From Myxococcus virescens (GTDB lineage Bacteria > Myxococcota > Myxococcia > Myxococcales > Myxococcaceae), in contig NZ_FNAJ01000005.1 in assembly GCF_900101905.1 (NCBI RefSeq), positions 449,293 to 513,292 on the forward strand: a stretch of 64,000 nt of DNA, given 5' to 3'. The position numbers and the translations under genes were made by a program. The notes below the pieces were generated by a model. The model was given only the letters and a program-made list of their open reading frames with translations, searched no databases and was not told the DNA's origin. The number at the start of each line of letters is the position of its first letter. Position 1 is the stretch's first letter. Positions 1 to 7,788 of this stretch are shown piece after piece.

Positions 1-398
1 CCCTCATGGCCCTGGCCGCCCTCGGAGTGGGCGGCCTCACCGGTCTGGTCGGCGTGGGCGGCGGCTTCCTCATCGTCCCGGCGCTGGTGCTGCTGGTGGG
101 CCTGCCCATGAAGCAGGCGGTGGGCACCAGCCTGCTCGTCATCGCCCTCAACTCCCTCGTGGGCTTCGCTGGCTACCTCGGCCACGTCGAGGTGCCCTGG
201 GTCTCCCTTGGCATCTTCACGGCCATCGCCGTGGTGGGCATCCTGCTGGGCACCTGGGCGTCCCACTTCGTCTCCCAGGCGACGCTCAAGGCAGCCTTCT
301 CCGGCTTCCTCGTCGTGATGGGCGTCTTCATCTTCTTCAAGAACCGGGAAGCGTTGGGGCTGGGGGCCGGCGCCGGCACGACGCAGAATGCCCACTGA
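1..398 (+). CDS. TauE/SafE-family membrane permease, C-terminal part (5' end outside window)
   Basis: The reading frame is open to the left edge, so the Met at position 6 is probably internal. About 130 residues remain, roughly the C-terminal half of a TauE/SafE protein (usually about 250 residues). A Gly-rich helix ([15 protein letters not shown]) with the family's G-GGG pattern is visible. Further membrane helices follow, including one around [12 protein letters not shown] and a last one ending in [11 protein letters not shown]. Proteins of this family are proposed to export sulfite, sulfonates or other organic anions across the inner membrane, but the substrate cannot be read from this fragment. 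The stop lies 28 bases before the next gene's likely start, so the two may be co-transcribed. Confidence 0.8.
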   Translation, partial: LMALAALGVGGLTGLVGVGGGFLIVPALVLLVGLPMKQAVGTSLLVIALNSLVGFAGYLGHVEVPWVSLGIFTAIAVVGILLGTWASHFVSQATLKAAFSGFLVVMGVFIFFKNREALGLGAGAGTTQNAH

Positions 399-426
399 CG
401 TCATGCAGAACTCCAGGAGGAGCACC

Positions 427-1050
427 ATGGCCGAGCAGCCCCCCGACGCAGCCACTCAATGGGACGCACGCTTCAGTCACCCGGCGTATGTCTATGGCAC
501 CCAGCCCAACGACTTCCTCGTGGAGATGGCCTCACGCCTCCCTCCCGGCGGGCGCGTGCTGAGCCTCGGTGAGGGCGAGGGCCGCAACGCCGTCTACCTC
601 GCCTCCCTGGGCCACGCCGTCACCGCCGTGGACGCGTCGAGCGTGGGGCTCCAGAAGGCGAAGCAGCTGGCAGTCGAGCGCGGCGTCAACATCGAGACGC
701 GCGTCAGTGACCTGGCGCACTTCACCTTCGCGCCGGAGGCGTGGGACGCGGCCATCGTCATCTTCTGTCACCTGCCCCCCGCCCTGCGGCGGCGGGTGCA
801 TGGCGCGCTGGTGAAGAGCCTCCGCCCCGGTGGCCTGGTCCTCCTCGAAGCGTACACGCCCGCTCAGCTGGGCTTCCGCACGGGCGGTCCGCCTGTCGAG
901 GAGCTCCTCTACACGGCGGAGGCCCTGCGCGAGGACTTCGCGGGGCTGGAGCTGCCCGTGCTCCGTGAGCTGACGCGCGAGGTCCGCGAGGGGACCCTGC
1001 ACACCGGCAGGGCCGCCGTGGTGCAGCTCGTCGGTCGCAAGGCGACGTGA
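427..1050 (+). CDS. class I SAM-dependent methyltransferase
   Basis: Protein of 207 residues with a Rossmann-type SAM site near residue 42 (VLSLGEGEGRNAVYLASLG). A motif II-like acid follows (VTAVDASSVGL), then motif IV (WDAAIVIFCHLP) and a post-motif stretch (LRPGGLVLLEAY). The N-terminus (YVYGTQPNDFL) is typical of small TehB/UbiE-like methyltransferases. I chose the ATG at 427 because AGGAGG lies 6 bases upstream; the frame also contains an earlier ATG at 388 that overlaps the permease gene. The methyl acceptor cannot be inferred. Proximity to the permease suggests a shared detoxification role, which is only a guess. Confidence 0.8.
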   Translation: MAEQPPDAATQWDARFSHPAYVYGTQPNDFLVEMASRLPPGGRVLSLGEGEGRNAVYLASLGHAVTAVDASSVGLQKAKQLAVERGVNIETRVSDLAHFTFAPEAWDAAIVIFCHLPPALRRRVHGALVKSLRPGGLVLLEAYTPAQLGFRTGGPPVEELLYTAEALREDFAGLELPVLRELTREVREGTLHTGRAAVVQLVGRKAT

Positions 1051-1130
1051 GTCTGGACTTACACGGGCGGAGGACACCTGCTCCGGCGCCGTGTCCGCAC
1101 GCGCGCCGGAGGAACACGTAGAATCGCTCG

Positions 1131-1760
1131 ATGCCCGCCTACGACTACAGCAAGCTATTCGGAGAGATTGAGCGCGTCGTGAAGTCGGACCTCTCCGTAG
1201 CGGAAGCACTCCTGCACATCATCCAGTTCTGCGAGGCAGCACGCCCTCATCCAGACTGGTCCGCCCTGCGGGCGCTCGATGTGGAGAGCGACCTCCGGCA
1301 ACTCCAGCAATGGCTAGAAACCATCATGCGGACAGCGCCGCCGCCAGCGGCCATCACCGGCCTATGGTTTGGTCTCTTCAACCCGACCGTGCAGGGGCGC
1401 GTGACAGCGGACATCCATCTCATCGGGGCCCCCTATGACGCGACCGACCCCGATTGGCTGTTTCGGCAGCGGTGGGGCAAGGGCACGCCCGTCTCGGGCT
1501 CCACCGTCCTCGATTCCATCTACCAACTCGCCTACGGGCGCGAGGACGGCCTCGGGAACGATGCCGAATACCCCCTGGCGCTGGCATACGCCGCGCTCGC
1601 AGTCCGGCGTCTCGCACAGCGCATGGGGCCGAGCCTCCTCGGGGATGCCGCCCAGCGAGTCCTCCTCGTCGGCTTCGATTCCGGCGATTTCCTGTGCATC
1701 GGCTCAGTCCAGAAGGACGGCCTCGTCTTCTCTCGCAGCACCGGGGTGATGGCTTCGTGA
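1131..1760 (+). CDS. hypothetical protein, 209 residues
   Basis: I do not recognise this family. The protein is soluble-looking, with an alpha-helical N-terminal half (residues 1-65, charged heptad-like stretches) and a mixed alpha/beta C-terminal half. There is no signal peptide, lipobox or membrane segment. Codon use has the usual high third-position GC, though somewhat less extreme than in flanking core genes. It converges on the Imm11-like gene and sits beside a polymorphic-toxin locus, so an accessory or immunity role is possible but nothing in the sequence shows it. The start ATG has GGAGGA about 18 bases upstream, which is rather far. Confidence 0.55.
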   Translation: MPAYDYSKLFGEIERVVKSDLSVAEALLHIIQFCEAARPHPDWSALRALDVESDLRQLQQWLETIMRTAPPPAAITGLWFGLFNPTVQGRVTADIHLIGAPYDATDPDWLFRQRWGKGTPVSGSTVLDSIYQLAYGREDGLGNDAEYPLALAYAALAVRRLAQRMGPSLLGDAAQRVLLVGFDSGDFLCIGSVQKDGLVFSRSTGVMAS

Positions 1761-1768
1761 GCGCCGTC

Positions 1769-1796
1769 GTGTGGCCCTCTCAAGTCGGGGCCACAC
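1769..1796 (+). terminator. hairpin after the 1131 gene
   Basis: An 8-bp perfect inverted repeat (GTGTGGCC / GGCCACAC) with a 12-base loop starts 8 bases after the stop codon. There is no T-run, so it is a stem-loop that may end or stabilise the transcript rather than a classic intrinsic terminator. It also lies between two convergent genes. Confidence 0.35.
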
Positions 1797-1866
1797 GCGA
1801 CACCGGAGGCAAGCCCTAGATTTTGAAAGTCGGAATCGTCGCCAGCTCGGCACTCAGCACCGACCG

Positions 1867-2454
1867 TCAATGAAGGTCGGGAGCCTCGGTCACGCGCTCG
1901 AACGACACGCCCAGGTTCCCGACTCGTTCGAGCGCGTTCTTGATGTCCTCCGAGACAATGAAGGCGATCTTGAACTTCTTCAGCCGAAAGACGTGCGCGC
2001 CCTCAGTCTTCAAGGGGTCGATTCGCAGTCCGTAGATCCAGTTGTACTCTCCTTCATATCCAGGGGCAGGGTCGCCCTCGTCATAGTGATGCACCTCCCG
2101 GCACCGTGCCTCGTCTATGGCGTCAACCACCCTGATTGCATTGACGACGAAGTACCGTTCGGACTCTCCCTCTATCGACACCGGAAACAGTTGGACGTCA
2201 TCGGGAGCCAGTGTCCTGAAGACATTCGCGAGTGCTTCGCTGACGATAGGTGTGCGTTCAACCCCTCCAAACACAAACGCGCGCTTCGTACCCGGATGTG
2301 AAATCTTAGAATTGATGGAGCCAGGGTCTGCAAGGACACACCCATCTGTGAACATCCAAGGCTCGTCGAACTCTTCGCCGGTTGTCCGCGTGGGTGTCTC
2401 AACAAGCCATCGAGGCACGTCCGCCAAGCCTACCCAATAGAAGTTCCGTTCCAC
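1867..2454 (-). CDS. Imm11-like immunity protein, cognate of the upstream toxin
   Basis: The protein of 195 residues has no signal peptide and should be cytoplasmic. Its layout resembles the Imm11/DUF1629 immunity proteins common in myxobacteria: an acidic N-terminal half (WVGLADVPRWLVETP), a core with FRTLAPDDVQLFPV, and YFVVNAIRVVDAIDE leading to a C-terminal FKIAFIVSEDIKNALE segment. It starts 9 bases after the stop of the AHH lipoprotein gene on the same strand, the usual toxin-then-immunity order. It would bind and neutralise that toxin in the cytoplasm. GC content is visibly lower than in surrounding core genes, consistent with recent transfer. Family assignment comes from pattern recognition and gene order. 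Confidence 0.7.
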   Translation of the reverse strand: MERNFYWVGLADVPRWLVETPTRTTGEEFDEPWMFTDGCVLADPGSINSKISHPGTKRAFVFGGVERTPIVSEALANVFRTLAPDDVQLFPVSIEGESERYFVVNAIRVVDAIDEARCREVHHYDEGDPAPGYEGEYNWIYGLRIDPLKTEGAHVFRLKKFKIAFIVSEDIKNALERVGNLGVSFERVTEAPDLH

Positions 2455-2463
2455 CCTACCCTC

Positions 2464-3756
2464 CTACTTTACGATGAAGCTGCGCAATTCTGAGCCCGGA
2501 GTAAGCAACTCGTCTGCAATCTTCGCGAGTTCCTTCAGCAAACTGGCCCGGCAGCTCTCCGTCGTTCTGCAACGCGTAACAGACCGTTCAAGGCGAGTCA
2601 TCACCTGATTGTGATAGAATTCGGGATGAGGACCCTCGTGCCCATTGAGCCGCACCTTGTTTGCAGCGTCCTCAAGAGTCATCCCGGCCTTCTTGAAAAT
2701 CCTCTCGCACTCTGGCGTCCAAGGACCGCCAGTCGCGTCGGAGATGGGGCTCTTGTTCGTGCAGATGTGGTGAACCGGCCCCGTCTCATCGCCAGGGAAC
2801 CGCCCCTCCCCGTACATCAGCAGGGCCGCAGCGGCTCCGGGTGATAGGGCGACGTTCAGGACACCGGCAGCGGGAAGTGCGATGTACGTGACGCCGCCAT
2901 TCATCGCCGCACCGAGCTGAAACCCCGCCTCGGCCTGCGCTCGAATCGCGGCCTGAGGGAAACCCGGGAGTCTCGGCCCCTGGGCTGCCATCGCGTTCTT
3001 TCCTCCAAGCGCCGCCATGACGACGAGCACCAGGACGCGCGTGCCGTTCGTGCCGAGCACCCGCCCGAACCGATGCCCGATGTCTTGTAGCTCGATGACG
3101 CTCATCGCCGTCCCCGCATCATCCCACAACCGGACGAATCCGCGCCCGATCTCCCAGACAGGCACCACGCCCAGGTAGGCCACCATCGCCGCCGTCAGAG
3201 CTACCGCGATGACCTTGGTGACGGGCTCGGGCAACGCCAGCGTGAGGAGCAGTGTCAGCGCGGCCGACGTCACCAGGGCCTTGAGCGCCGCCGGGTTCAG
3301 CACCTTGCCGACCTCGGCCTCGACGCTCGCCCAAACGGTGTCGAGCGCGAAGGACAGCGCCAGGAGCGTCCGGTCCTTTCGCGAGAACGTCAGCCCCGTC
3401 CCGCCCACCAGGGTCAAGCAGTCGTCCGCGTCGGGGCAGATGCGCGCGTACAAAGACTCAGGTGAACTCCCCGAGCCGGAATCAGCAAGGCCCTTCGAGG
3501 ATGCCAGCAGGGTCCAGGAGCGCCCCCATTCTCGTTCATCCGCAGCGTCAGCCGCTCGGAACGCAACATCCATGCGCATGTCGAGGATGAGCCGCGTGAG
3601 GGCAGACTTGAATTCGTCCTCGCTCACTTCCACTGGGTCAACATCTACCGACTCGTGGACGAGTCGCTGACCATTTCCAGCATCGATATGGACAACGCGG
3701 GTGGTCGCACACCCCGCCGAAAGAAGCAGCAACGGCACCACCACAACCAATCGCAT
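2464..3756 (-). CDS. AHH-domain lipoprotein, SitA-type polymorphic toxin
   Basis: The protein has 430 residues from the ATG at 3756, preceded by GGGGGA 5 bases upstream. A frame extension to 3819 exists but would bury the signal peptide. The signal peptide ends in a lipobox (LLLLSAGC), so the mature protein is lipid-anchored. The middle holds two or three hydrophobic stretches (about residues 150-205 and 235-255). The last 60 residues carry an AHH-nuclease-like pattern: L-N-G-H (370-373), P-H-P (376-378) and Y-H (381-382). Myxobacterial swarm toxins (SitA) are lipoproteins with variable C-terminal toxins that move between cells by TraA/TraB outer-membrane exchange, and this architecture fits. 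The Imm11-like gene follows directly. The target and nuclease activity are inferred. Confidence 0.72.
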   Translation of the reverse strand: MRLVVVVPLLLLSAGCATTRVVHIDAGNGQRLVHESVDVDPVEVSEDEFKSALTRLILDMRMDVAFRAADAADEREWGRSWTLLASSKGLADSGSGSSPESLYARICPDADDCLTLVGGTGLTFSRKDRTLLALSFALDTVWASVEAEVGKVLNPAALKALVTSAALTLLLTLALPEPVTKVIAVALTAAMVAYLGVVPVWEIGRGFVRLWDDAGTAMSVIELQDIGHRFGRVLGTNGTRVLVLVVMAALGGKNAMAAQGPRLPGFPQAAIRAQAEAGFQLGAAMNGGVTYIALPAAGVLNVALSPGAAAALLMYGEGRFPGDETGPVHHICTNKSPISDATGGPWTPECERIFKKAGMTLEDAANKVRLNGHEGPHPEFYHNQVMTRLERSVTRCRTTESCRASLLKELAKIADELLTPGSELRSFIVK

Positions 3757-3817
3757 ATCATCCCCCGAAGGCGCCCTGGGGTTCGGGACGCGCTGCAGCC
3801 TGACTTTTGGGCCTGAC

Positions 3818-3832
3818 AACTCCAGTGGAGTT
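3818..3832. promoter_or_regulatory. perfect dyad upstream of the toxin gene
   Basis: Seven-base arms AACTCCA and TGGAGTT surround a single G, 62 bases upstream of the toxin start codon. Size and position fit an operator or promoter element for the toxin/immunity operon. No regulator gene lies next to it. Confidence 0.35.
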
Positions 3833-4066
3833 CGCGCAGCAGCATCCTACCACTGAAATCCTAAGTCAACCTACACACCTCTCAGGTTGCACTGTCCTTA
3901 AGGCGCCACCTATCGAAGAGTGGATTGCCCCACCACACCCCTGGTAGGTTGTTCGCTCTATGAGACCTACCCAATTCACAAGATCTATCCTGACTTTCGC
4001 AGCACTAAGCCAGAGAGCGTGAATCCGCTCAGGGGGTACCCGAAGCGCCAGGTGTCCCATCCGTCC

Positions 4067-4348
4067 TGAGCGACGCAGCCTCCGCAGGAGGCGGACAGCG
4101 TTTGGATGGAATGCCGCCCTCTGCGCGGTAAGCATCCAGCTGAAGTAAGTCTTCTTGAGGCAGTCCCAGGAGTTCTCAATCCAGTTGAACGTCTCGGAGG
4201 TGCACTTCTGCAGCCGGAAGGCGCGAACGTAGGGGAGCGCCGCCTCGAGGGCAGTCCTGGCGAGGCGGGAATTGAAGGGCACCCCGTTGTCGAGCACGAG
4301 CACAATGTGTCTGCCGGTGCGCCCCCCCAGGCGTACGTTCATCGCATC
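4067..4348 (-). pseudogene. relic of an IS630-type transposase (C-terminal DDE part)
   Basis: The reverse-strand translation gives the second half of an IS630/Tc1-like DDE transposase. HIVLVLDNGVPFN holds the second catalytic Asp followed by Asn. FNWIENSWDCLKKTYF matches the element's typical N-x-I-E-x-x-W-x-x-L-K block with the catalytic Glu. The N-terminal helix-turn-helix and the first Asp are missing, and the sequence beyond either end of this block no longer resembles a transposase. The expected P-x-L motif before the Glu block is degraded (TSETFNWIE). It is therefore a dead fragment. It stands head-to-head with a helicase fragment at about 4350-4398. Confidence 0.65.
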
Positions 4349-4397
4349 GGCCGGACGTGACACGTGGGGCGGCGTGGGCTGGCGCTCTCGCTGGTGA

Positions 4398-4589
4398 CGC
4401 GCTCGGACCATCCTTGGGGCGCTCACGGGCGAGGCGGGTGGACTGGCCGCGCCGGACGCGGACAAGATCGAGCTCCACGACCGCCACGCCTTCGTCGCGG
4501 TCTCCAAGCGCGTCGCGAAGATGGCCCATCCTCGATTGAGCGAGGGACACATCAAGGGGCGCAAGCACCGCATCGAGCGCGTGCGGTAG
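4398..4589 (+). pseudogene. relic of a DEAD-box RNA helicase C-terminus (DbpA-type RNA-binding domain)
   Basis: A forward frame free of stops from 4398 to the TAG at 4587 encodes 63 residues beginning R-A-R-T-ILGALTGEAGGL. It continues with DKIELHDRHAFVAVSKRVA and ends in a Lys/Arg-rich IKGRKHRIERVR. This is the layout of the DbpA RNA-binding domain that ends many DEAD-box helicases. No start codon or helicase core precedes it; an in-frame TGA lies at 4395 and transposase relic sequence follows upstream. It reads as the stump of a helicase gene disrupted by an insertion element. Confidence 0.6.
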
Positions 4590-4789
4590 TCGCCTTCTCC
4601 CCCCCCCCAGATTCTCAAAGTATGAAATCATCCGAGTAATATGTTTCGCGTGAATTAACTCGCCGTATGCGCGGTCCCAGGGGGGCCGATAGCGCTCGCG
4701 AGTGCTCGTCGGCAGTTTCGCGCTGCTGTGGTCGCGAGTTCAGGGCCGCAGCTCGCGAGAGCAAACCCTCGCATCAAAGGACTCATCCT

Positions 4790-5377
4790 GTGAATACGTC
4801 GTTCATTCGTTGGCCGTGCGCGCTCGTTGGACTCTCCCTCGGGGCCCTGCTCATTGCTTGTGGAGGTGACTCGGAGCCGTCCAATCCAGACGGAAACGGA
4901 AACGGAAACGGAGGAGAGGGGACTGACACGGAAACAACTGTGAATGGCAGACCCGCGAGCGAGTACTTCGCACAGTTCGCCTATGAGAAATACGCTGGCG
5001 CCCCGGGTGGCGCGGTGGAGTTCCCCGCCCAGCGGGATGGCATCAACCTGTTCGCCGCGACCGCCTTTCTGAAGCAAGACAAGAGCTTCATCCTCTACTA
5101 CGCCGAGGGCGCGGGGACCGTGCGCTCCAATGGCTACACCGCCGAGATTCCGCTCTCCCGCATGTTCAAGCGCACCGGCACCTGGAGTGTCAGTGGAGGC
5201 TCGTTGAAGCTCGGCGACCTGATGACCTGCCAAGGCCTGATGGTGGACGGCAACGACGCGCTTCGCTGCACGTTGGACCGGACCATTGGCTATGCGGACG
5301 CAGTGGGGAAGAGCGCGACGTTCACGCGCTCGACCAACTCGTCGCCGAATGACAGGCAGTGGGCCGACTACAAGTAA
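4790..5377 (+). CDS. hypothetical lipoprotein with Gly-Asn repeat linker
   Basis: The protein has 195 residues from the GTG at 4790, preceded by AAAGGA 8 bases upstream; earlier in-frame starts would place 40 residues before the signal peptide. The signal sequence ends in a lipobox (LGALLIACG), followed by a flexible linker containing an N-G repeat. The linker is encoded by three tandem GGAAAC hexamers at 4892-4909. The rest is a compact beta-rich domain (FILYYAEGAGTV, KRTGTWSVSGGSLKLGD) with two cysteines near the end (MTCQG, LRCTLD) that could form a disulfide. No known family or function is recognised. Confidence 0.7.
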   Translation: MNTSFIRWPCALVGLSLGALLIACGGDSEPSNPDGNGNGNGGEGTDTETTVNGRPASEYFAQFAYEKYAGAPGGAVEFPAQRDGINLFAATAFLKQDKSFILYYAEGAGTVRSNGYTAEIPLSRMFKRTGTWSVSGGSLKLGDLMTCQGLMVDGNDALRCTLDRTIGYADAVGKSATFTRSTNSSPNDRQWADYK

Positions 5378-5420
5378 CGAGGACCGGAATGGAGGATCCG
5401 AGCAGTGCCGCTGACAGGGG

Positions 5421-5585
5421 CCGCCGGAGCAGTGAGCCAAGCGGGTGGAGAAGCCGCGCAGCCCCATGGGGTACAACGCCGACCCCTCCCGCGTCGTTCA
5501 CGTACGCCAGCACTCGCCGCCTGCCGCCACACCTCACGCAGGCGAACACGTCGAAGTTGAACGTCCTCCGGCCTGACTGAAGCAA
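5421..5585 (-). pseudogene. relic of an IS91-type (Y2) transposase C-terminus
   Basis: The reverse frame reads FNFDVFACVRCGGRRRVLAY, then VNDAGGV. This closely resembles the conserved end of IS91/IS801-like Y2 transposases, where a CxxCGG zinc-type motif is followed by R-x-R-V-L-A. Nothing of the HUH nuclease core or tyrosines is present, there is no start codon context, and the frame soon becomes unrelated. The fragment lies just downstream of the tRNA-Thr gene and its terminator. Confidence 0.5.
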
Positions 5586-5611
5586 CGCCCGAGCGTTGAT
5601 CGCGGCGGAAA

Positions 5612-5648
5612 AGGAAAAGGGCTGGTTGCCTGAAGCAACCAGCCCTTC
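5612..5648 (-). terminator. intrinsic terminator of tRNA-Thr
   Basis: A perfect 11-bp stem (GGGCTGGTTGC / GCAACCAGCCC, arms 5619-5629 and 5635-5645) has a 5-base loop. Read leftward it is followed by a T-rich tail (TTTTCCTTTTCC). It lies 12 bases beyond the 3' end of the tRNA on the same strand. The opposite strand is followed by a C/T-rich stretch, so weak bidirectional action is possible. Confidence 0.8.
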
Positions 5649-5656
5649 TCTCTTCT

Positions 5657-5731
5657 TGGAGCCGACACCCAGGATTGAACTGGGGACCTACTGATTACGA
5701 ATCAGTTGCTCTGCCGCTGAGCTATGTCGGC
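5657..5731 (-). tRNA. tRNA-Thr (anticodon CGT), CCA encoded
   Basis: The complete cloverleaf reads from 5731 leftward. The acceptor stem is GCCGACA/TGTCGGC and the D arm is GCTC/GAGC. The anticodon stem is ACTGA/TCAGT with loop TTCGTAA, placing CGT at 5697-5699. The T arm is CCCAG/CTGGG with loop TTCAATC. The discriminator is T, and CCA is encoded at 5657-5659. The body is 72 bases plus CCA. It reads ACG codons, which are common at this GC content. A terminator follows immediately, so it is a single-gene transcript. Confidence 0.95.
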
Positions 5732-5873
5732 GCGACAGGTGCGCGGGGAGTACCATGGCGGCTCATGTCCGGCAAGCAGAAATGAAGGCGAGTACTCACC
5801 CTCCCCGCCACTCCGCCCATTTTCCGCGCGCCCGCATCGTTGGTTTTCCAACCATCCCCACGATTGACCACCC

Positions 5874-5923
5874 TGACACGGATGACACACCGCGTCTGTC
5901 GCAGGTGACACATCGCGTTGACA
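5874..5923 (+). promoter_or_regulatory. repeated TGACAC boxes and TTGACA in the dehydrogenase promoter region
   Basis: TGACAC occurs at 5874, 5883 and 5906. The last two are part of a 13-base direct repeat TGACACA(C/T)CGCGT whose copies start 23 bases apart. A consensus -35 element TTGACA follows directly at 5918-5923, with only a weak -10 candidate (TCCAGA at 5941). This lies about 150 bases before the dehydrogenase start. The repeats could bind a regulator next to the promoter. Confidence 0.35.
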
Positions 5924-6068
5924 TAAGTGCCCGTTATCGCTCCAGATTCTTGGGAGAGGACGGGTGCTTGGCGCGGTTGAAGTCTCGGAGCGCCTATGTA
6001 CATAAGGGCCCCGCTACCCCCACGTGCCTCGCCCACGAGCGGCGACGCGACAAGGAGCATCTCCCGTC

Positions 6069-7619
6069 ATGGCCAGCGAAGAGAATTTCATGCGTGCCCC
6101 GGCCCCTACGCCCAAGCGCACCGTCTACACCGAGGCGATGGAGATCTTCCATCGTGCCGCGGACCTCATCGCGCTGGACAAGCGCGTCCGCCTCGAGTTG
6201 GAGGAGCCGGACTACGAGCACATCTTCTACGTCACGGCGAAGCTGAAGGACCGCCTCGTCCCGCTCTCCGAGGAGAAGGCGCGCACCTTCTCCAACCTTC
6301 CCGAGACGCAGGTCCGCAACAAGGAAGGCCTGGAGCTGCTGGCCAACGGCAACATCATCCTCAACGGCCGCGCCCTGCTGGGCTCGGACGTGGACATCCG
6401 CCAGGGCCACCTGCGCCTGCCCGACGGCAAGGTGTACCAACTGGTCCCCGGTGAGTCGCAGCGCTTCAAGGCCTACCGCGTGCAGCACAACCAGGCGCGC
6501 GGCCCCTACAAGGGCGGCCTGCGCTACCACCGCGAGGTGTCCCTGGACCTCTTCAAGGCCCTGGCCGCGGAGATGACCTGGAAGACGGCCATCGCCGAGG
6601 TTCCGTTCGGCGGCGGCAAGGGCGGCATCCAGATCGACCCGCGCGAGTACGGCCGCGAGGAGATCGAGGCCATCACCCTGCGCTTCATGTACCGGCTCAA
6701 GAGCATGATTGGCCCGGACATCGACATCCCGGCGCCGGACGTGGGCACCAACCCCGGCATCATGGCCCTGCTCTACCGCCAGTACTCGGACGGTGAGCGC
6801 GAGCGCCACAACCTGCGCGGCATCGTCACCGGCAAGGACGTGCGCATCGGCGGCTCCGAGGGCCGCCACAAGGCCACCGGCCAGGGCGTCGCCTTCTGCA
6901 TCGAGGACTACTACGCCGACCGCGGCGAGTCCGTGAAGGGCAAGACGTTCATCATCCAGGGCTTCGGCAACGTGGGCAGCCACGCCGCCAACATCCTGTC
7001 GCAGATGGGCGCCCGCCTGCTCGCGGTGAACGACGCCGACGGCACCATCTTCAATGGTGACGGCATCGACGTGACCGCGCTCTCCGCGTACGTGCAGGAC
7101 CCCAAGAACCTCAAGCGCAGCGTGCTCGGCTTCCCGGGCGCCCAGCGCATCGAGAAGAAGGACCTCTGGGACGTCCAGGCGGACATCCTGGTCCCCGCGG
7201 CCCTGGGCGGCGAAATCACCGCCGAGGTGGCCGAGCGCCTGCGCGTCAAGCTGGTGGCCGAGGGCGCCAACGGCCCCACCACCCCGGAGGCCGACCGCAT
7301 CCTGGAGAAGCGCGGCATCGAGCTCATCCCGGACATCATCGCCAACGCCGGCGGTGTGACGGTGAGCTACTACGAGTGGATCCAGAACAAGCGCATGGAG
7401 CGCTGGAGCGAGGCCGAGGTCGACCAGCGGCTCGAGCGCGCCATGAAGCGCAACTACCGCATCATCCGCGACATCTCGCGCAACCAGCCGCGCAAGACGG
7501 AGATGCACGACAGCCGCCAGTACTGCATCGGTGAGACGGTGGACACCCGCTGCGCCGCCATGATTCTGGCGCTCAAGCGCATCGAGGCCCACTACCTCCT
7601 CGAGGGCTTCTCGCAGTAG
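6069..7619 (+). CDS. Glu/Leu/Phe/Val dehydrogenase (glutamate dehydrogenase-like)
   Basis: Cytoplasmic enzyme of 516 residues, predicted to carry out NAD(P)-dependent oxidative deamination of an amino acid, most likely glutamate, to the 2-oxo acid and ammonia. The family signature is intact: WKTAIAEVPFGGGKGG at residues 171-186 with catalytic Lys184. Substrate-binding RVQHNQARGPYKGG lies before it, and the dinucleotide loop GFGNVG is near residue 298. The N-terminal 90 residues are an extension compared with common 410-430 residue enzymes. I chose ATG 6069 (AAGGAG 11 bases upstream) over an earlier in-frame ATG at 6024. It is monocistronic, with its own promoter region and a terminator. Confidence 0.92.
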   Translation: MASEENFMRAPAPTPKRTVYTEAMEIFHRAADLIALDKRVRLELEEPDYEHIFYVTAKLKDRLVPLSEEKARTFSNLPETQVRNKEGLELLANGNIILNGRALLGSDVDIRQGHLRLPDGKVYQLVPGESQRFKAYRVQHNQARGPYKGGLRYHREVSLDLFKALAAEMTWKTAIAEVPFGGGKGGIQIDPREYGREEIEAITLRFMYRLKSMIGPDIDIPAPDVGTNPGIMALLYRQYSDGERERHNLRGIVTGKDVRIGGSEGRHKATGQGVAFCIEDYYADRGESVKGKTFIIQGFGNVGSHAANILSQMGARLLAVNDADGTIFNGDGIDVTALSAYVQDPKNLKRSVLGFPGAQRIEKKDLWDVQADILVPAALGGEITAEVAERLRVKLVAEGANGPTTPEADRILEKRGIELIPDIIANAGGVTVSYYEWIQNKRMERWSEAEVDQRLERAMKRNYRIIRDISRNQPRKTEMHDSRQYCIGETVDTRCAAMILALKRIEAHYLLEGFSQ

Positions 7620-7656
7620 TCGAAGCCGCGGGCACCCGCCCACGGCTGGAAACACG

Positions 7657-7700
7657 AAGGGCACGGTCCTCCATCTGGAAGGCCGTGCCCTTTCGTTTTC
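7657..7700 (+). terminator. intrinsic terminator after the dehydrogenase gene
   Basis: A 10-bp stem (AAGGGCACGG with CCGTGCCCTT) runs on into TTTCGTTTTC on the forward strand. It begins 37 bases after the stop codon. Confidence 0.8.
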
Positions 7701-7788
7701 GCCGGGCCCCGAGGTTGGCTTGGGCGGCCCCCGCTGCTGTTCCGGGAAGCGCCAGGCCGCGAAGCCCCTCACGGGCCCCGGACGGATG

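Noticed and set aside
3943-3971. GGTAGGT/ACCTACC inverted repeat as an insertion-sequence end
   Set aside because: It has a long loop, no matching partner on the other side of the transposase relic and no target duplication.
5359-5580. 73-residue forward open frame after the lipoprotein gene
   Set aside because: It overlaps the lipoprotein end, lacks a ribosome site and lies opposite the IS91-like relic.
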